Counted from the first letter of the stretch, positions 26,776 through 37,535 are shown. The stretch is 64,000 nt of DNA from Nostoc sp. FACHB-892 (GCF_014698795.1 NZ_JACJTR010000008.1:241131-305130); one strand, 5' to 3'. Made by a program: numbers and translations. The notes: generated from the letters alone by a model not told the origin.

Positions 26776-27540
26776 TTAATCTTTTTCTACAACTTTGGCA
26801 TGTTTAGCGAAAACAAAATGCCCATCTCGGTTTCCTTTACTTTTGTCAGACCACTTAACCCAATAATGGTTTTCCTCAAAACGGACATCTAAAATTGGAT
26901 AATTTCCTGGAACAATATCGATTACAGAGTCTTTAGGTAGTTCTGATGACTGTTCTGTAGAAGGTTTTAAGAAAGTTTTTTCTGTAATTTCTAGACTGTA
27001 CTTTTTATCAGGCTTAGGATCATCGTGATCGGACTCACCAATTAATCCATCTTTAATTGCTTCGGCCATCTTTTCAGCATCAAAGCGATCCATGTCTACT
27101 TTGGAATCACAAAAGCAGCACTCAATTAAAATAGCGGGCATTTGTGTATTTTTGATAACATAAAAACCTGTACTTTTAACTTTTCTATTATTGAAGCCAA
27201 GTTTAACAATCTCTTTTAAAACTGATTGAGCGATACCTTTTGATGTATTGCTAATGGCGAAAATTTCTGCGCCATTAGCTATAGTGTTGAACTTATTAAA
27301 GTGAATCGAAATAAAGACATTAACGTTATTAGCATTTGCTTTATTGACTCGTTGTCTCAGAGAATCATTTACACCACTAGCACTTGTGGGAGTGCAATCA
27401 ATAACCGTATGACCTGCTGCTTTTAGTTTTTGTATCAGTTTTGTACCAACTGCTTTTGTTAAAACATCTTCTTGTTGGATACCTGTTGCCCCTGTATCGT
27501 GAGGAGGGCAATTGTGTCCTATATCAATACCAAATTTCAT
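26776..27540 (-). CDS. N-acetylmuramoyl-L-alanine amidase (Amidase_3)
   Basis: A 254-residue protein that starts directly with the catalytic domain, MKFGIDIGHNCPPHDTGATG. Zinc ligands and the catalytic acid are visible: His in DIGHN, Glu in QQEDVLT, His in SIHFN, and Glu in ILIECCF. The amidase spans about residues 1-165, and a C-terminal region of about 80 residues (FLKPSTEQSSELPKDSVIDI ... YWVKWSDKSK) resembles an SH3-like wall-binding domain. It cleaves the bond between MurNAc and L-Ala. No signal peptide is present. The same is true of the neighbouring hydrolase, so an endolysin-like release route is possible. Confidence 0.85.
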   Translation of the reverse strand: MKFGIDIGHNCPPHDTGATGIQQEDVLTKAVGTKLIQKLKAAGHTVIDCTPTSASGVNDSLRQRVNKANANNVNVFISIHFNKFNTIANGAEIFAISNTSKGIAQSVLKEIVKLGFNNRKVKSTGFYVIKNTQMPAILIECCFCDSKVDMDRFDAEKMAEAIKDGLIGESDHDDPKPDKKYSLEITEKTFLKPSTEQSSELPKDSVIDIVPGNYPILDVRFEENHYWVKWSDKSKGNRDGHFVFAKHAKVVEKD

Positions 27541-27787
27541 AGCGTTAATGTCCTTTTTATAACTTGAGAGGTACGGGTTAACTCACTATACTGTATTAAT
27601 TATTAACTGAGCGCGGCGAGGAGTCCCCCACCATACCCTATGTTAGTGGCGGGAGGAAGCCGCTCCGTTACTGGGGACTCAGTACTTGGAAACATCCCAA
27701 AATTTGGGAGGGGTCAGAGCAACTACCATAATTTTTCGTTTTATAACCTAATAAAGAGTCTCTAATCGCCAATCCCCAGTCCCTTTT
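27541..27787. other. Intergenic region with inverted GAGTCCCC repeats
   Basis: The segment 27603-27690 begins CTGAGCGCGGCGAGGAGTCC and later has TACTGGGGACTCAGTAC, so AGTCCCC/GGGGACT can fold back. It is non-coding and similar in style to other small dispersed repeats. The remainder is AT-rich. Confidence 0.4.
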
Positions 27788-28153
27788 AATGATGTTCAAT
27801 CTGTAATTTTACTGGAAAGTTGGCTGGAACGCACTTATGCGGAAATTGCGGTGCAGATAGGTTATAAACACGACTACATAAAATAAGTCAGTTCTCAGTT
27901 GTGGCGAGAACTTTCTCAGGTAGTCGGTGAAGAAGTTTGTAAAAAAAATATCCAATCTGTTTTGCGTCGCTACCAGCAGTCTCAAAGTGACGGGCTACGC
28001 TTACGCAGTTGGGAGGTACAAAACCTAGCGATCGCCATTATACCTACTTATCTGGTAATTAAAGATCATTATGAATCTTATATTTTAATTTCTACACCTC
28101 CTATCATCGATTCTGTTTCTGTTCTTCCTAAATTTATAAACAAGTTTTACTAG
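27788..28153 (+). pseudogene. Relic of a VMAP-type N-terminal HTH protein
   Basis: The frame reads NDVQSVILLESWLERTYAEI, then AVQIGYKHDYIK, a TAA stop, and continues in the same frame with VSSQLWRELSQVVGEEVCKK and NIQSVLRRYQQSQ. This matches the N-terminal helix-turn-helix domain found in many cyanobacterial STAND/NB-ARC, WD40, TIR and GUN4 proteins (vWA-MoxR-associated protein HTH). The internal stop, a diverged 40-residue tail containing a dispersed-repeat-like sequence (GACGGGCTACGCTTACGC at 27989-28006), and the missing effector domain show that it is decayed. Confidence 0.65.
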
Positions 28154-28322
28154 CTAAATTCCTGATAAGAGGGGAGAAAATTTTTCTTTTCTTGATATAT
28201 AGATAATACTTAGGGTGGCATCCTCCCGACGCTCACCTCACCCGACGCTCACCTTTGCCAGAGCGCGGGACTTTCCGCCTAATAGTTAAAAATGCGTAGG
28301 CGTAGCCCGCCAAAGACATCGC
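28154..28322. repeat. Spacer containing a 21-nt HIP1-splitting insertion
   Basis: The spacer contains two GACGCTCACCT words. On the reverse strand GCGAT and CGC are separated by 21 bases (insert 28297-28317) beginning GTCTTTGGCGGGCTACGCCT. The insertion ends one base before the stop codon of the reverse-strand gene at 28323. Confidence 0.7.
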
Positions 28323-28940
28323 TTAATAAATATTTCGCCAAGCTTTTACCGTCCCTTTGCCAATTTCGCTATCCACAGTTTGACCTCCTTCCAAGACTAG
28401 TCTGATGTTTAAGTTCTCATCTGGAGCATTTTTCAAAGCGGTGGCTAGTTCTTGACTGACAGCAAATGTGCCGGTTGAACCGTCTAATTGAAAAACCTTT
28501 TCCCTGACCTTGAGCAAAAGTTTATCAACTTTCTTGGTAGTAACAAACCTAATAAAGTCAGGTCTGGGATACACACGACCTGCTGTGTAGAAAGAAGACC
28601 TTGCTTCACCCGAATTTACTGTTACGAGGACTCGAATGCTTGAAGGAGTCCATAAACTAAGAACTTGCTTTGAACCCTCACGGTACAAATAGCCACCTAA
28701 AGAGTTCCGGTCGAAAACCCCAATAAACTCTCCTTCAAAAGGGTCAACGATTCTCACAGTTTTCGACCAAGGCACATTAATGTCGGGGGACAGTCCTGCT
28801 GATTTGACCACTGGCAAATCGCTTGATGCTTGGGCAAGACTAGCTACTTCTTGAATAGTGAGAGCAGGACAAACTTGCGGTGAAAGCACAGCCAAGCTAG
28901 TCCCTAAAAGAAGAACTGGAATTGTCTGCGATAAGTTCAT
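28323..28940 (-). CDS. Exported hypothetical protein (205 aa)
   Basis: The ATG at 28938-28940 gives MNLSQTIPVLLLGTSLAVLS, a signal peptide with probable cleavage near PALT. An upstream in-frame ATG would add nine residues. The mature part is beta-rich and charged, with strands such as SKTVRIVDPFEGEFIGVFD and IRVLVTVNSGEARSSFYTAG, and KVREKVFQLDGSTGTFAVSQ followed by NIRLVLEGGQ. No catalytic motif is recognised. It probably acts in the periplasm. Confidence 0.7.
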   Translation of the reverse strand: MNLSQTIPVLLLGTSLAVLSPQVCPALTIQEVASLAQASSDLPVVKSAGLSPDINVPWSKTVRIVDPFEGEFIGVFDRNSLGGYLYREGSKQVLSLWTPSSIRVLVTVNSGEARSSFYTAGRVYPRPDFIRFVTTKKVDKLLLKVREKVFQLDGSTGTFAVSQELATALKNAPDENLNIRLVLEGGQTVDSEIGKGTVKAWRNIY

Positions 28941-29233
28941 ATAAGTCAGGGGTACAATCTTCAAAAAGAGTAATTGGACAGCCTTTATTAGTCATCCCCC
29001 GCAAGACTTTTGTTTACTATAAAGCTTTGATAATTGAGTAACTTCTAGTGTCTTGGGGCAATGTCTTTTAACTCGCCACATCCTTTACGTTCGCGCAGCG
29101 TGTCGGAGACAGAAGCTTTGCGTAGCTCACTCTCAATAATACACAAGTACTAATATCTACAAATACTTAAGTAATATCATTTAATATTGCTAAAGGATTT
29201 GAGCTTTTTGTATAATCCTTAGTAAATAGAATT

Positions 29234-30199
29234 TTATTTTTGACATACAGATAAAAGCAGACATTCCCAAACTAGCCTTGGTTGAGCGTAAGAAAGCAAG
29301 TATTTACGAGATTGTTCTAGCTGGTTAATGATGCTGGGTTGATGCCACTGCTGCCAGTAGAATTGCTGAAGATAATCAACTAACCACAGTTGGGCTTCTG
29401 TATCTAAATCCTTATCAATTTTCTTAGCTAACTCCAAGGCTTTGCGGTAGGAAGCAGGGGCTTTTTTCAGGTCTTCGAGTAACTCAGGGGGAATAGCTTG
29501 TAATTGTTCGTAAGATGCGATCGCAGTTCCAGCACTGCCAGCTGCTATGCTCAATACTGCCTGATTTTGCAAAATTTCCTGATGACCAGTTTGTGTAAGT
29601 ACAACAGCCAAAGACTGTGCATCTAAACGATAAAAAGGAATGCGTTGACAGCGTGACACTAAAGTTGGTAAAACAGACTCCGGTGTAGGTGCAATTAAAA
29701 TTAACGTCGCCTGTCCTGGTTCTTCTAAGGTTTTAAGTAAAGCATTCGCTGCTGCTTCTGCCATTGTTTGGGCTTCCTCTAGCACCACCACATTCCTTGG
29801 TGCTTCCAAGGGTGGCCGACTTAGAAACTCAGCAATTTCCCGAATTTGCTCTAGCCGAATTACGGGTGGAGCCTTACGCTTAAGCCCTTTTTCTGTTGCT
29901 TCTACTGGTGTTAATCGTTGCCCCTGGTATTGGTATGTTGGTTGCACCCATAGTAAAGCTGGGTGGTTACCCTGACGCAAACGGTTTTGTAAAGCCGTAG
30001 TAACTCCCATTTCACTAGAAAATAGCAATTCTACAAAACACCTGGCGGCTAAACTCCTTCCTACACCATCTGGCCCCACAAATAGATAGGCTGGAGCAAC
30101 CCGCTTTTGTCTAACAGCTTGAGTGAGTAATTCTATAGCTTGCTGTTGTCCTACAACTGGTGCAAATGGTGTCCCGATAACTTTGGAATTTAATGCCAT
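29234..30199 (-). CDS. holB: DNA polymerase III subunit delta'
   Basis: A 321-residue clamp-loader subunit of the AAA+ superfamily. The P-loop at residues 42-49 is GPDGVGRS, with Arg in place of the usual Lys, fitting the inactive ATPase of delta' subunits. Family blocks are APAYLFVGPDGVGRSLAARC, VVLEEAQTMAEAAANALLKT, LEEPGQATLILIAPTPESVL and LVSRCQRIPFY (sensor 1 and SRC region). The C-terminal helical domain forms the collar contact. It works with the tau/gamma and delta subunits to load the sliding clamp. Confidence 0.88.
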   Translation of the reverse strand: MALNSKVIGTPFAPVVGQQQAIELLTQAVRQKRVAPAYLFVGPDGVGRSLAARCFVELLFSSEMGVTTALQNRLRQGNHPALLWVQPTYQYQGQRLTPVEATEKGLKRKAPPVIRLEQIREIAEFLSRPPLEAPRNVVVLEEAQTMAEAAANALLKTLEEPGQATLILIAPTPESVLPTLVSRCQRIPFYRLDAQSLAVVLTQTGHQEILQNQAVLSIAAGSAGTAIASYEQLQAIPPELLEDLKKAPASYRKALELAKKIDKDLDTEAQLWLVDYLQQFYWQQWHQPSIINQLEQSRKYLLSYAQPRLVWECLLLSVCQK

Positions 30200-30414
30200 A
30201 TTTTTAGCTTTTAGCTAATACATAATCTTTTTTCAGTTTCTGTACTTATCTTTTTAATATATAAATACTTTCTACCAATAGCGATCGCCTTTTTCGCTTC
30301 ATCATTTTGCCTCATAATTAGCTAGTACAGCATGGCATAAATAAGCAGACCATTGAAAAGCCCTAAAGTGCTTATTCTATAATACTTCTGACTTTTGACT
30401 TCCGCCTTGCGGTA

Positions 30415-31494
30415 CTAGGAGGCTGGAAAATCTAAACTTTGCTGAAAAGAGATTAATATTTCATTCAATGCAGCCATGTCAATTAAAAATGCATCATGTC
30501 CGTGGGTTGACTTCAGCCACGCCAATTGAGCATTAGGGATTAAATTTGCTAATTCTTGTTGTTCTACTGGAGGATAGAGAATGTCAGAATCAATTGCGAC
30601 AACTAAAGACGGTTGCTGGATACTTTGCAAAATAGATTCATAATCCGATAAATTAGGATTTGTGCGATCGCGTGCAACATCGTGGCGATCCATTACATGG
30701 GTGAGGGTAATGTAAGTGTTGGCATCAAATCGTTCTGTCAGCTTTTGACCTTGATGCTGTAAGTAACTGGCTATAGCAAACTGCTCAGATGCATCATAGT
30801 GCCGCCCAAAGCGGATTGTAAAACTATCCCAAGAACGGTAAGTAGACATCGCCATCATCCGCGCAACAGCTAGTCCTTGGTTCGGGGGCGCATCCAGCGT
30901 GTAGTTCCCTCCTTGCCAGTTTGGATCGGCGTAAATTGCCTGTCTTTGGGTTTCACTTAATCCAATACACCAAGCTGAATGTCTGCCAGAAACAGCAATG
31001 GGTGCGATCGCTTTCACCTTTTCTGGATATAATAACGCCCACTCCAGTGCTTGCATTCCACCAAGTGATCCGCCAATTACTAACCGCAGAGATTGAACAC
31101 CCAGGTATTCTAGTAGTACAGCTTGCAGGTGAACCATATCTCGGATTGTAATCTCAGGAAAGGATACGCCATAAGGTTTTCCCGTTATCGGATTGATACT
31201 AGTTGGCCCGGTTGTGCCGTAACAACTTCCCAAGATGTTGCTGCACACAATAAAATCATGTTCTGGATTGAAAGCTTTCCCTAAACCAAACAAGGGTTCC
31301 CACCAATCATCGGCATCAGCCGAACCAGTTAAGGCATGACAAATCAGTACCCCATTATCGGCTTGAGCATTTAACTGTCCCCAGGTGCGATAAGCAACTT
31401 GAACCCCAGTTAATGTTTCGCCCCCTTCAAGTTGAAATGGCACTGTCAGTTGGTAAAACTGGGTTTGCGGTGAGATGAAGTCTGAGTAGAGCAT
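30415..31494 (-). CDS. metX: Homoserine O-acetyltransferase
   Basis: A 359-residue alpha/beta hydrolase-fold acyltransferase that makes O-acetylhomoserine from homoserine and acetyl-CoA. The nucleophile elbow is GGSLGGMQALEW (S143), preceded by the family block CHALTGSADADDWWEPLFG and SNILGSCYGTTGPTS. Catalytic Asp (DSDILYPP) and His (HGHDAFLID, near residue 333) are present near the C-terminus. It follows metY on the same strand after 125 bases, and the pair supplies and uses O-acetylhomoserine in methionine synthesis. Confidence 0.95.
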   Translation of the reverse strand: MLYSDFISPQTQFYQLTVPFQLEGGETLTGVQVAYRTWGQLNAQADNGVLICHALTGSADADDWWEPLFGLGKAFNPEHDFIVCSNILGSCYGTTGPTSINPITGKPYGVSFPEITIRDMVHLQAVLLEYLGVQSLRLVIGGSLGGMQALEWALLYPEKVKAIAPIAVSGRHSAWCIGLSETQRQAIYADPNWQGGNYTLDAPPNQGLAVARMMAMSTYRSWDSFTIRFGRHYDASEQFAIASYLQHQGQKLTERFDANTYITLTHVMDRHDVARDRTNPNLSDYESILQSIQQPSLVVAIDSDILYPPVEQQELANLIPNAQLAWLKSTHGHDAFLIDMAALNEILISFQQSLDFPAS

Positions 31495-31500
31495 GGGGAG

Positions 31501-31619
31501 TGGCGAGTTGGGAGTTAAGAGTTAAGAGTTAGGAGTTAAGAGTTAGGAGTTAAGAGTTAGGAGTGGAGGAGAAGAATTAATAAGCAATGCCCCATGCCCC
31601 ATTCCCCATTTCCCATTTA
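31501..31619. repeat. Heptamer repeats between metY and metX
   Basis: Positions about 31511-31565 are tandem heptamers alternating GAGTTAA and GAGTTAG. Positions about 31584-31618 form a second, pyrimidine-rich heptamer run (ATGCCCC, ATGCCCC, ATTCCCC, ATTTCCC). Both are short tandemly repeated sequences lying inside the likely metY-metX transcript, and their lengths are expected to vary between strains. Confidence 0.75.
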
Positions 31620-33515
<1,896 letters not shown>

Positions 33516-34406
33516 TTAGGGAACCAACATTGAAGGAGCATTAATCATCCCTGCCTCTTGAATTGTTGAAAAAGCAGTTTCTCCGATGATTCGATGAGCC
33601 GCAGCCGTCGGATGAATACCATCCCAGAACAAAAACTGGTCTGGGTTACCACAGGTGCGACCGTTAGACAGGCATGGACTGATAACATTGGTAAAGTTAA
33701 AAGTTGCCGGATTTGCGATCGCATCTCGATATAGTGTGTTGGCATCTAATATCACAATCTCAAGATCGGAATGCTGTTGACTTAGTACTTTAAGCGATCG
33801 CCTCAAGCCTTGATTATGTGCTTGTGTTAATGCACTAAGATTCACAGAATTCGTACTGTTTTTAGTGGCAGGTAACTGTCCTAAATCTGGTAAATTTGCT
33901 ACCAAAATCTTTTTAGCACCCACATCAGTTAGAGAGTTGATTGCCGTTGTCACATTTTTAACAGGAATAGTTGCACTACTTACCCCTTGCAAGTAATCAT
34001 TTGCTCCTGCCCATAGCACATACAAAGCATCAGGATTTGTCTGTTGATGTGTCTGTGTAAACGACTGTACTTGATTTAGCAAACTAGGTACATAGTTGTT
34101 GCCAACACTGCCAGTAGTCGAGCCTCCGTAAGCAAAATTGTTAGTTTGCTTGGAGGACAAATGAAGAGATTCGGCAAGGTACTCAATCCAAACTCGACCA
34201 TTCGAGTAACGTCCCTGAAAGTAAGTTGGGTTCGGTGGATACATTCCTCCTGTCGCCCGAAATACCATCCCTGTATCCGAAAGACTGTCTCCAAATACGT
34301 AAATTTCTCTGATGGAATAAGTTTTATCCATAAATTTTGCCGCTACAACCATGATAAAAATTAGGAGAGCAAGTCCCGTTCTTAAAAACCACTGTTTTCT
34401 TTGCAT
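33516..34406 (-). CDS. SGNH/GDSL hydrolase (lipase/esterase)
   Basis: The ATG at 34404-34406 gives MQRKQWFLRTGLALLIFIMV, an N-terminal signal or anchor (296 residues); a TTG five codons upstream is possible. Block I is YVFGDSLSDTG with the catalytic serine. Blocks III and V follow as LWAGANDYL and FWDGIHPTAAAH with the Asp and His. The arrangement matches the thermolabile-hemolysin-like GDSL lipase/acyltransferase group, probably secreted or periplasmic. The natural ester substrate is unknown. Confidence 0.85.
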   Translation of the reverse strand: MQRKQWFLRTGLALLIFIMVVAAKFMDKTYSIREIYVFGDSLSDTGMVFRATGGMYPPNPTYFQGRYSNGRVWIEYLAESLHLSSKQTNNFAYGGSTTGSVGNNYVPSLLNQVQSFTQTHQQTNPDALYVLWAGANDYLQGVSSATIPVKNVTTAINSLTDVGAKKILVANLPDLGQLPATKNSTNSVNLSALTQAHNQGLRRSLKVLSQQHSDLEIVILDANTLYRDAIANPATFNFTNVISPCLSNGRTCGNPDQFLFWDGIHPTAAAHRIIGETAFSTIQEAGMINAPSMLVP

Positions 34407-34927
34407 TAAACTTTTCTGCAAACCCTAAAGACTACAGCTATTGATGATTATTCTTGTGAGTAAAGATTGAGCTTGCAATTGAACACTTCTCTAAGTTAAC
34501 AAGCTAGCTTGAGGGCTGGTGAGCAAAACCGGACACTCTCAGGTGTGGATTTTGCCTATTGTATTAATACAACGCTGTTGTGTTTTGCCCGCAATGCGTA
34601 AGCGTAGCCCGTCGTAGACATCTGTTTATGGTTGCATAAAAGCGATCGCAGCAATTTCTGTAATGCTTGGGGAACTCAAAAGGCGAATTAAAAATTGCAT
34701 AAATGTTTAACTTGCCTCAGTTAAGTAATTAGGAATTTCAGCCAATTTTTTCTGCGTTTGAATTTAAAAGAGTCTCTATTGCTCCTTGTGTTCTTCAATT
34801 AGCTCACCCTTTTGGGTGAGTCATATATCAACCGATCAGATGACCTGACTGAAGGAAGCTGAGATTAATAATAAAGAGGAATGTATTAATAAAGAACACC
34901 GATCGCGTTTTACCAAAGAATAACCTT
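34407..34927. other. Intergenic region with a 21-nt insertion and a hairpin
   Basis: On the reverse strand a 21-base insert (34599-34619) beginning GTCTACGACGGGCTACGC separates a degraded GAT from CGC. CTCACCC (34803-34809) and GGGTGAG (34814-34820) form a perfect 7-bp hairpin with a TTTT loop. The 3' end holds the promoter and leader of the gene at 34928. Confidence 0.5.
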
Positions 34928-35317
34928 ATGAAACTTGTTACCTTAATAAATTCCGGACTGATTTTTGCTTTTATTACTTTTGTACCTGGAATCGCTGGCG
35001 CTCAAACAGCTACTAACAACACTAGTGAAATAGCTATTAACTCTAACAATTTATCCACTAGTTCTACTTCTGTTAGTTACCTTGAGCCTTTCAATCTAGT
35101 TACTTTTGCTTATCAGGGAGGTTTAAAGCAACACGGGATTCCTAGTGGAGAAACATTAGTATATCAAACTCTGAATAGAAATATTATTGCAAAAGATTTG
35201 GTAAAGGCTGCTGTTAACGCAGATAAATTACCATCACAAGTTTTAAATGATCAAAATTATCTAAGTGCTGTTAATTTACAACTCAACGCATTACCTGATT
35301 ATGCTGCTGCTGATTGA
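34928..35317 (+). CDS. Small exported hypothetical protein
   Basis: A 129-residue protein with an N-terminal signal peptide (LVTLINSGLIFAFITFVPGI, cleavage likely after AGA). A Ser/Asn/Thr-rich linker follows, then a compact domain containing PFNLVTFAYQGGLKQHGIPS and KDLVKAAVNADKLPSQVLND. It is probably periplasmic. No known catalytic motif is visible. Confidence 0.7.
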   Translation: MKLVTLINSGLIFAFITFVPGIAGAQTATNNTSEIAINSNNLSTSSTSVSYLEPFNLVTFAYQGGLKQHGIPSGETLVYQTLNRNIIAKDLVKAAVNADKLPSQVLNDQNYLSAVNLQLNALPDYAAAD

Positions 35318-35579
35318 TTTGGTTTTTCCATATCTTTATTAGAAAGCGGAATTTTTCATTGTTATAGTATATTCGTACGCTTGTTAACAATATAAATCAA
35401 AGCATTTTACACTCAGCAATTGCGGAGATTGCTGTGTATAAAAGAAAGTTTGATATTGAAAAAGAATTTTTATATTTTGAGAGAAGTTGTGCCGCTAAAT
35501 TGCATTTCTAGTGTGCGAAAGGCATAGAAAATTGTATAATCGACAGCCTATCCACCACAAATTTCGTTTTCTATAGAGA

Positions 35580-36548
35580 ATGACAGAAGTAATTAGATCC
35601 GGGAGCTTAAATAACATCGAGTCCATTGAGTTTGAAAAGCGGTGCTTGCACAAAGCCAGAGAAACAGGCGATCGCAATGGCGAAGTCACTTGTTTAAGAA
35701 GTTTAGGCAATGCTTACGACTCACTAGGCGAGTACCATTTGGCAATTGAGTTTTATCAGCAGTGGTTGGATATAGCAAGAGAAATAGGCGATGGCGCAGG
35801 CGTTGCCAAATCTTTATCTGGGTTGGGCAACGCCTACCAATCACTGGGTAAATACCAGCGAGCGATTGAATTTTATCACCAGTGGTTGAGTATCACTAGA
35901 AAAATAGGCGATCGCACCGGGGAAGGTATTTGCTTGGGAAGTTTGGGTAATACTTATGAATACCTGGGCAAGTATGAGCAAGCAATTGAGTTTTATCAGC
36001 AGTGGTTGAGTATCAGTAAGAAAATAGGCGATTTGACTGGCGAATGCATTTCCCTGGGAAGTTTAGGTAATACTTATGAATCGTTGGGACATTACCAGAT
36101 GGCAATTGAGTTTTACCAGCAATGGTTAGAACTGGCAACATCCATCTGCGATGCCTACGGCGGGCAAAGTCAACGCAATGGGAAAGCCATGGCCTTAAGT
36201 GGGTTGGGCAATGCTTATAAGGCTCTGGGACAGTACCAAAAGGCGGTTGAGTTTCATCAGTATTCATTAGAAATCAGAAGGAATCTTGATGACCAAAATG
36301 CAGAAGCAAACGCCTGGTTTAATTTAGGTCTGGTGTTAGAAAAAATTAATCGGGAATCAGAAGCGATGGATGCCTTTTGTCATGCCCGCGAAATTTATCA
36401 GGCAATGAAACTTGATGCAAGTTTGCAAGATTGTAACCATGCGATTGAGCTTCTTTCTCAGAACGTTGCAAGCGCAGGATCTCGTTTCTGGTTTGGGAGA
36501 TGGTTAAGTCATTTGTCGCAGTTGTTCAAAACTGGTGCTAACCAGTAA
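35580..36548 (+). CDS. Tetratricopeptide-repeat protein
   Basis: A 322-residue soluble protein made of about six 40-residue TPRs of the kinesin-light-chain type. The consensus is LGNAYxSLGxYxxAIEFYQQ followed by WLxIxRKIGDR(N/T)GE. The fourth repeat carries seven extra residues, AYGGQSQ (192-198), encoded by a 21-nt insertion at 36153-36173 that splits a GCGATCGC site in frame. Without it the sequence CD-RNGKA would align with GDRNGEV of repeat 1. The C-terminal 50 residues end in a basic segment (FWFGRWLSHLSQLFKTGANQ). It probably acts as a protein-interaction scaffold; its partners are unknown. Confidence 0.85.
   Translation: MTEVIRSGSLNNIESIEFEKRCLHKARETGDRNGEVTCLRSLGNAYDSLGEYHLAIEFYQQWLDIAREIGDGAGVAKSLSGLGNAYQSLGKYQRAIEFYHQWLSITRKIGDRTGEGICLGSLGNTYEYLGKYEQAIEFYQQWLSISKKIGDLTGECISLGSLGNTYESLGHYQMAIEFYQQWLELATSICDAYGGQSQRNGKAMALSGLGNAYKALGQYQKAVEFHQYSLEIRRNLDDQNAEANAWFNLGLVLEKINRESEAMDAFCHAREIYQAMKLDASLQDCNHAIELLSQNVASAGSRFWFGRWLSHLSQLFKTGANQ
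36153..36173. mobile_element. 21-nt insertion splitting HIP1 inside the TPR gene
   Basis: GCGAT (36148-36152) and CGC (36174-36176) are separated by 21 bases beginning GCCTACGGCGGGCAAAG. The same length, the same split point and a related sequence occur at 28297, 34599, 38795, 39578, 39826 and 39996. The insert keeps the frame and adds AYGGQSQ. Confidence 0.8.
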
Positions 36549-36812
36549 CTCTCACTACTGATTCAGGTAATATCAGAATGTTTTAAAAGGCTTTGGCAAT
36601 TTCTATTCGCCAAAACACATGAAAATCGACTTTTAGAATATCCTCTGAATTAAGTACCAGCAGATTTAGTTGATATTCATGATCAGGGTGTGGAACCAGA
36701 TTCAGAATTGGTGTAATCAAGCGGACATGATGTGACTAATGGATAGATCCTAGGTCGGTTGGGATTCGAGCAAGGTCAACGTTTCGAGTCCGCTAACTAA
36801 CCTTTTGAGGAA

Positions 36813-37466
36813 TTATTCTAAATTAGCAGAACGTTGAAACACTACTGAAAGATTATTAGCTGGCATTTGGTAAGTTTGTTTCAAGATGAGATTTTGGGCG
36901 CTAGCTACTGCAACAACATCATCCAAGTTACGTATACCCCACTCTGGGTTTTGGGCACGTAAAGATTTGTCAAAAGCCGCATTACTCGGTGCTGTATGTT
37001 CTCCACCTTGTTTAAATGGCCCATACAAATAGAGGATGCCTCCTGCTTTTAAAATCCGACCTGCCCCTGCCATTAACCCCAGACAAGCTGACCAAGGTGA
37101 AATGTGAATCATATTGATGTTGACGATCGCAATAATTGGCGAGGTATTCAGCCACTGGGTTACTGCCCCCTCTTCCACTGCCCAAACTGGTTCTCTAACA
37201 TCAAGCTCAAGCGGTGGATAGATATTATTACATTTAAAGTGTTCAGTCCATGCAATAATGCTGGCTCTTCTTTGTGGATCTATATCTGTTGGTAACCACA
37301 TACAATCTCTAAGTCTGGATGCAAAAAAAACTGCGTGTTCACCAGTACCACTGGCGATTTCTAAAATCGTCCCATTCCCAGGCAATACTTGTGAAAGTAC
37401 TTCTAGAATTGGTTCACGATTGCGATCGGTTGCTGGTGCGTATTGTCGTGCGTCTTGTAATGTCAT
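36813..37466 (-). CDS. SAM-dependent methyltransferase, DUF938 family
   Basis: A 217-residue class I methyltransferase. Motif I is ILEIASGTGEHAVFFASRL, the acidic strand II end is WLPTDIDPQRRASIIAW, and motif IV/post-I is IVNINMIHISPWSACLGLM. The segment YLYGPFKQGGEHTAPSNAAF is typical of DUF938 proteins. The methyl acceptor is unknown. The next gene upstream on the same strand is the ureohydrolase at 37577, separated by a large hairpin. Confidence 0.85.
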   Translation of the reverse strand: MTLQDARQYAPATDRNREPILEVLSQVLPGNGTILEIASGTGEHAVFFASRLRDCMWLPTDIDPQRRASIIAWTEHFKCNNIYPPLELDVREPVWAVEEGAVTQWLNTSPIIAIVNINMIHISPWSACLGLMAGAGRILKAGGILYLYGPFKQGGEHTAPSNAAFDKSLRAQNPEWGIRNLDDVVAVASAQNLILKQTYQMPANNLSVVFQRSANLE

Positions 37467-37507
37467 CCGTATCGTTTTTAAATACCTGATTTCACTCTAA
37501 CAATTTA

Positions 37508-37535
37508 GTCGGGGCACGGTATGCCGTGCCCCGAC
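37508..37535. repeat. Perfect 12-bp hairpin between two genes
   Basis: GTCGGGGCACGG (37508-37519), loop TATG, CCGTGCCCCGAC (37524-37535). It lies in the gap after the ureohydrolase stop and before the methyltransferase start on the reverse strand, so it may act as a terminator or mRNA 3' end. Related palindromes occur at 54330-54350 and elsewhere. There is no T-run. Confidence 0.6.

Noticed and set aside
36730..36800. Possible tRNA (GATCCTAGGTCGGTTGGGAT, TTCGAG)
   Set aside because: A cloverleaf with paired acceptor and anticodon stems could not be drawn; the resemblance is limited to short words.
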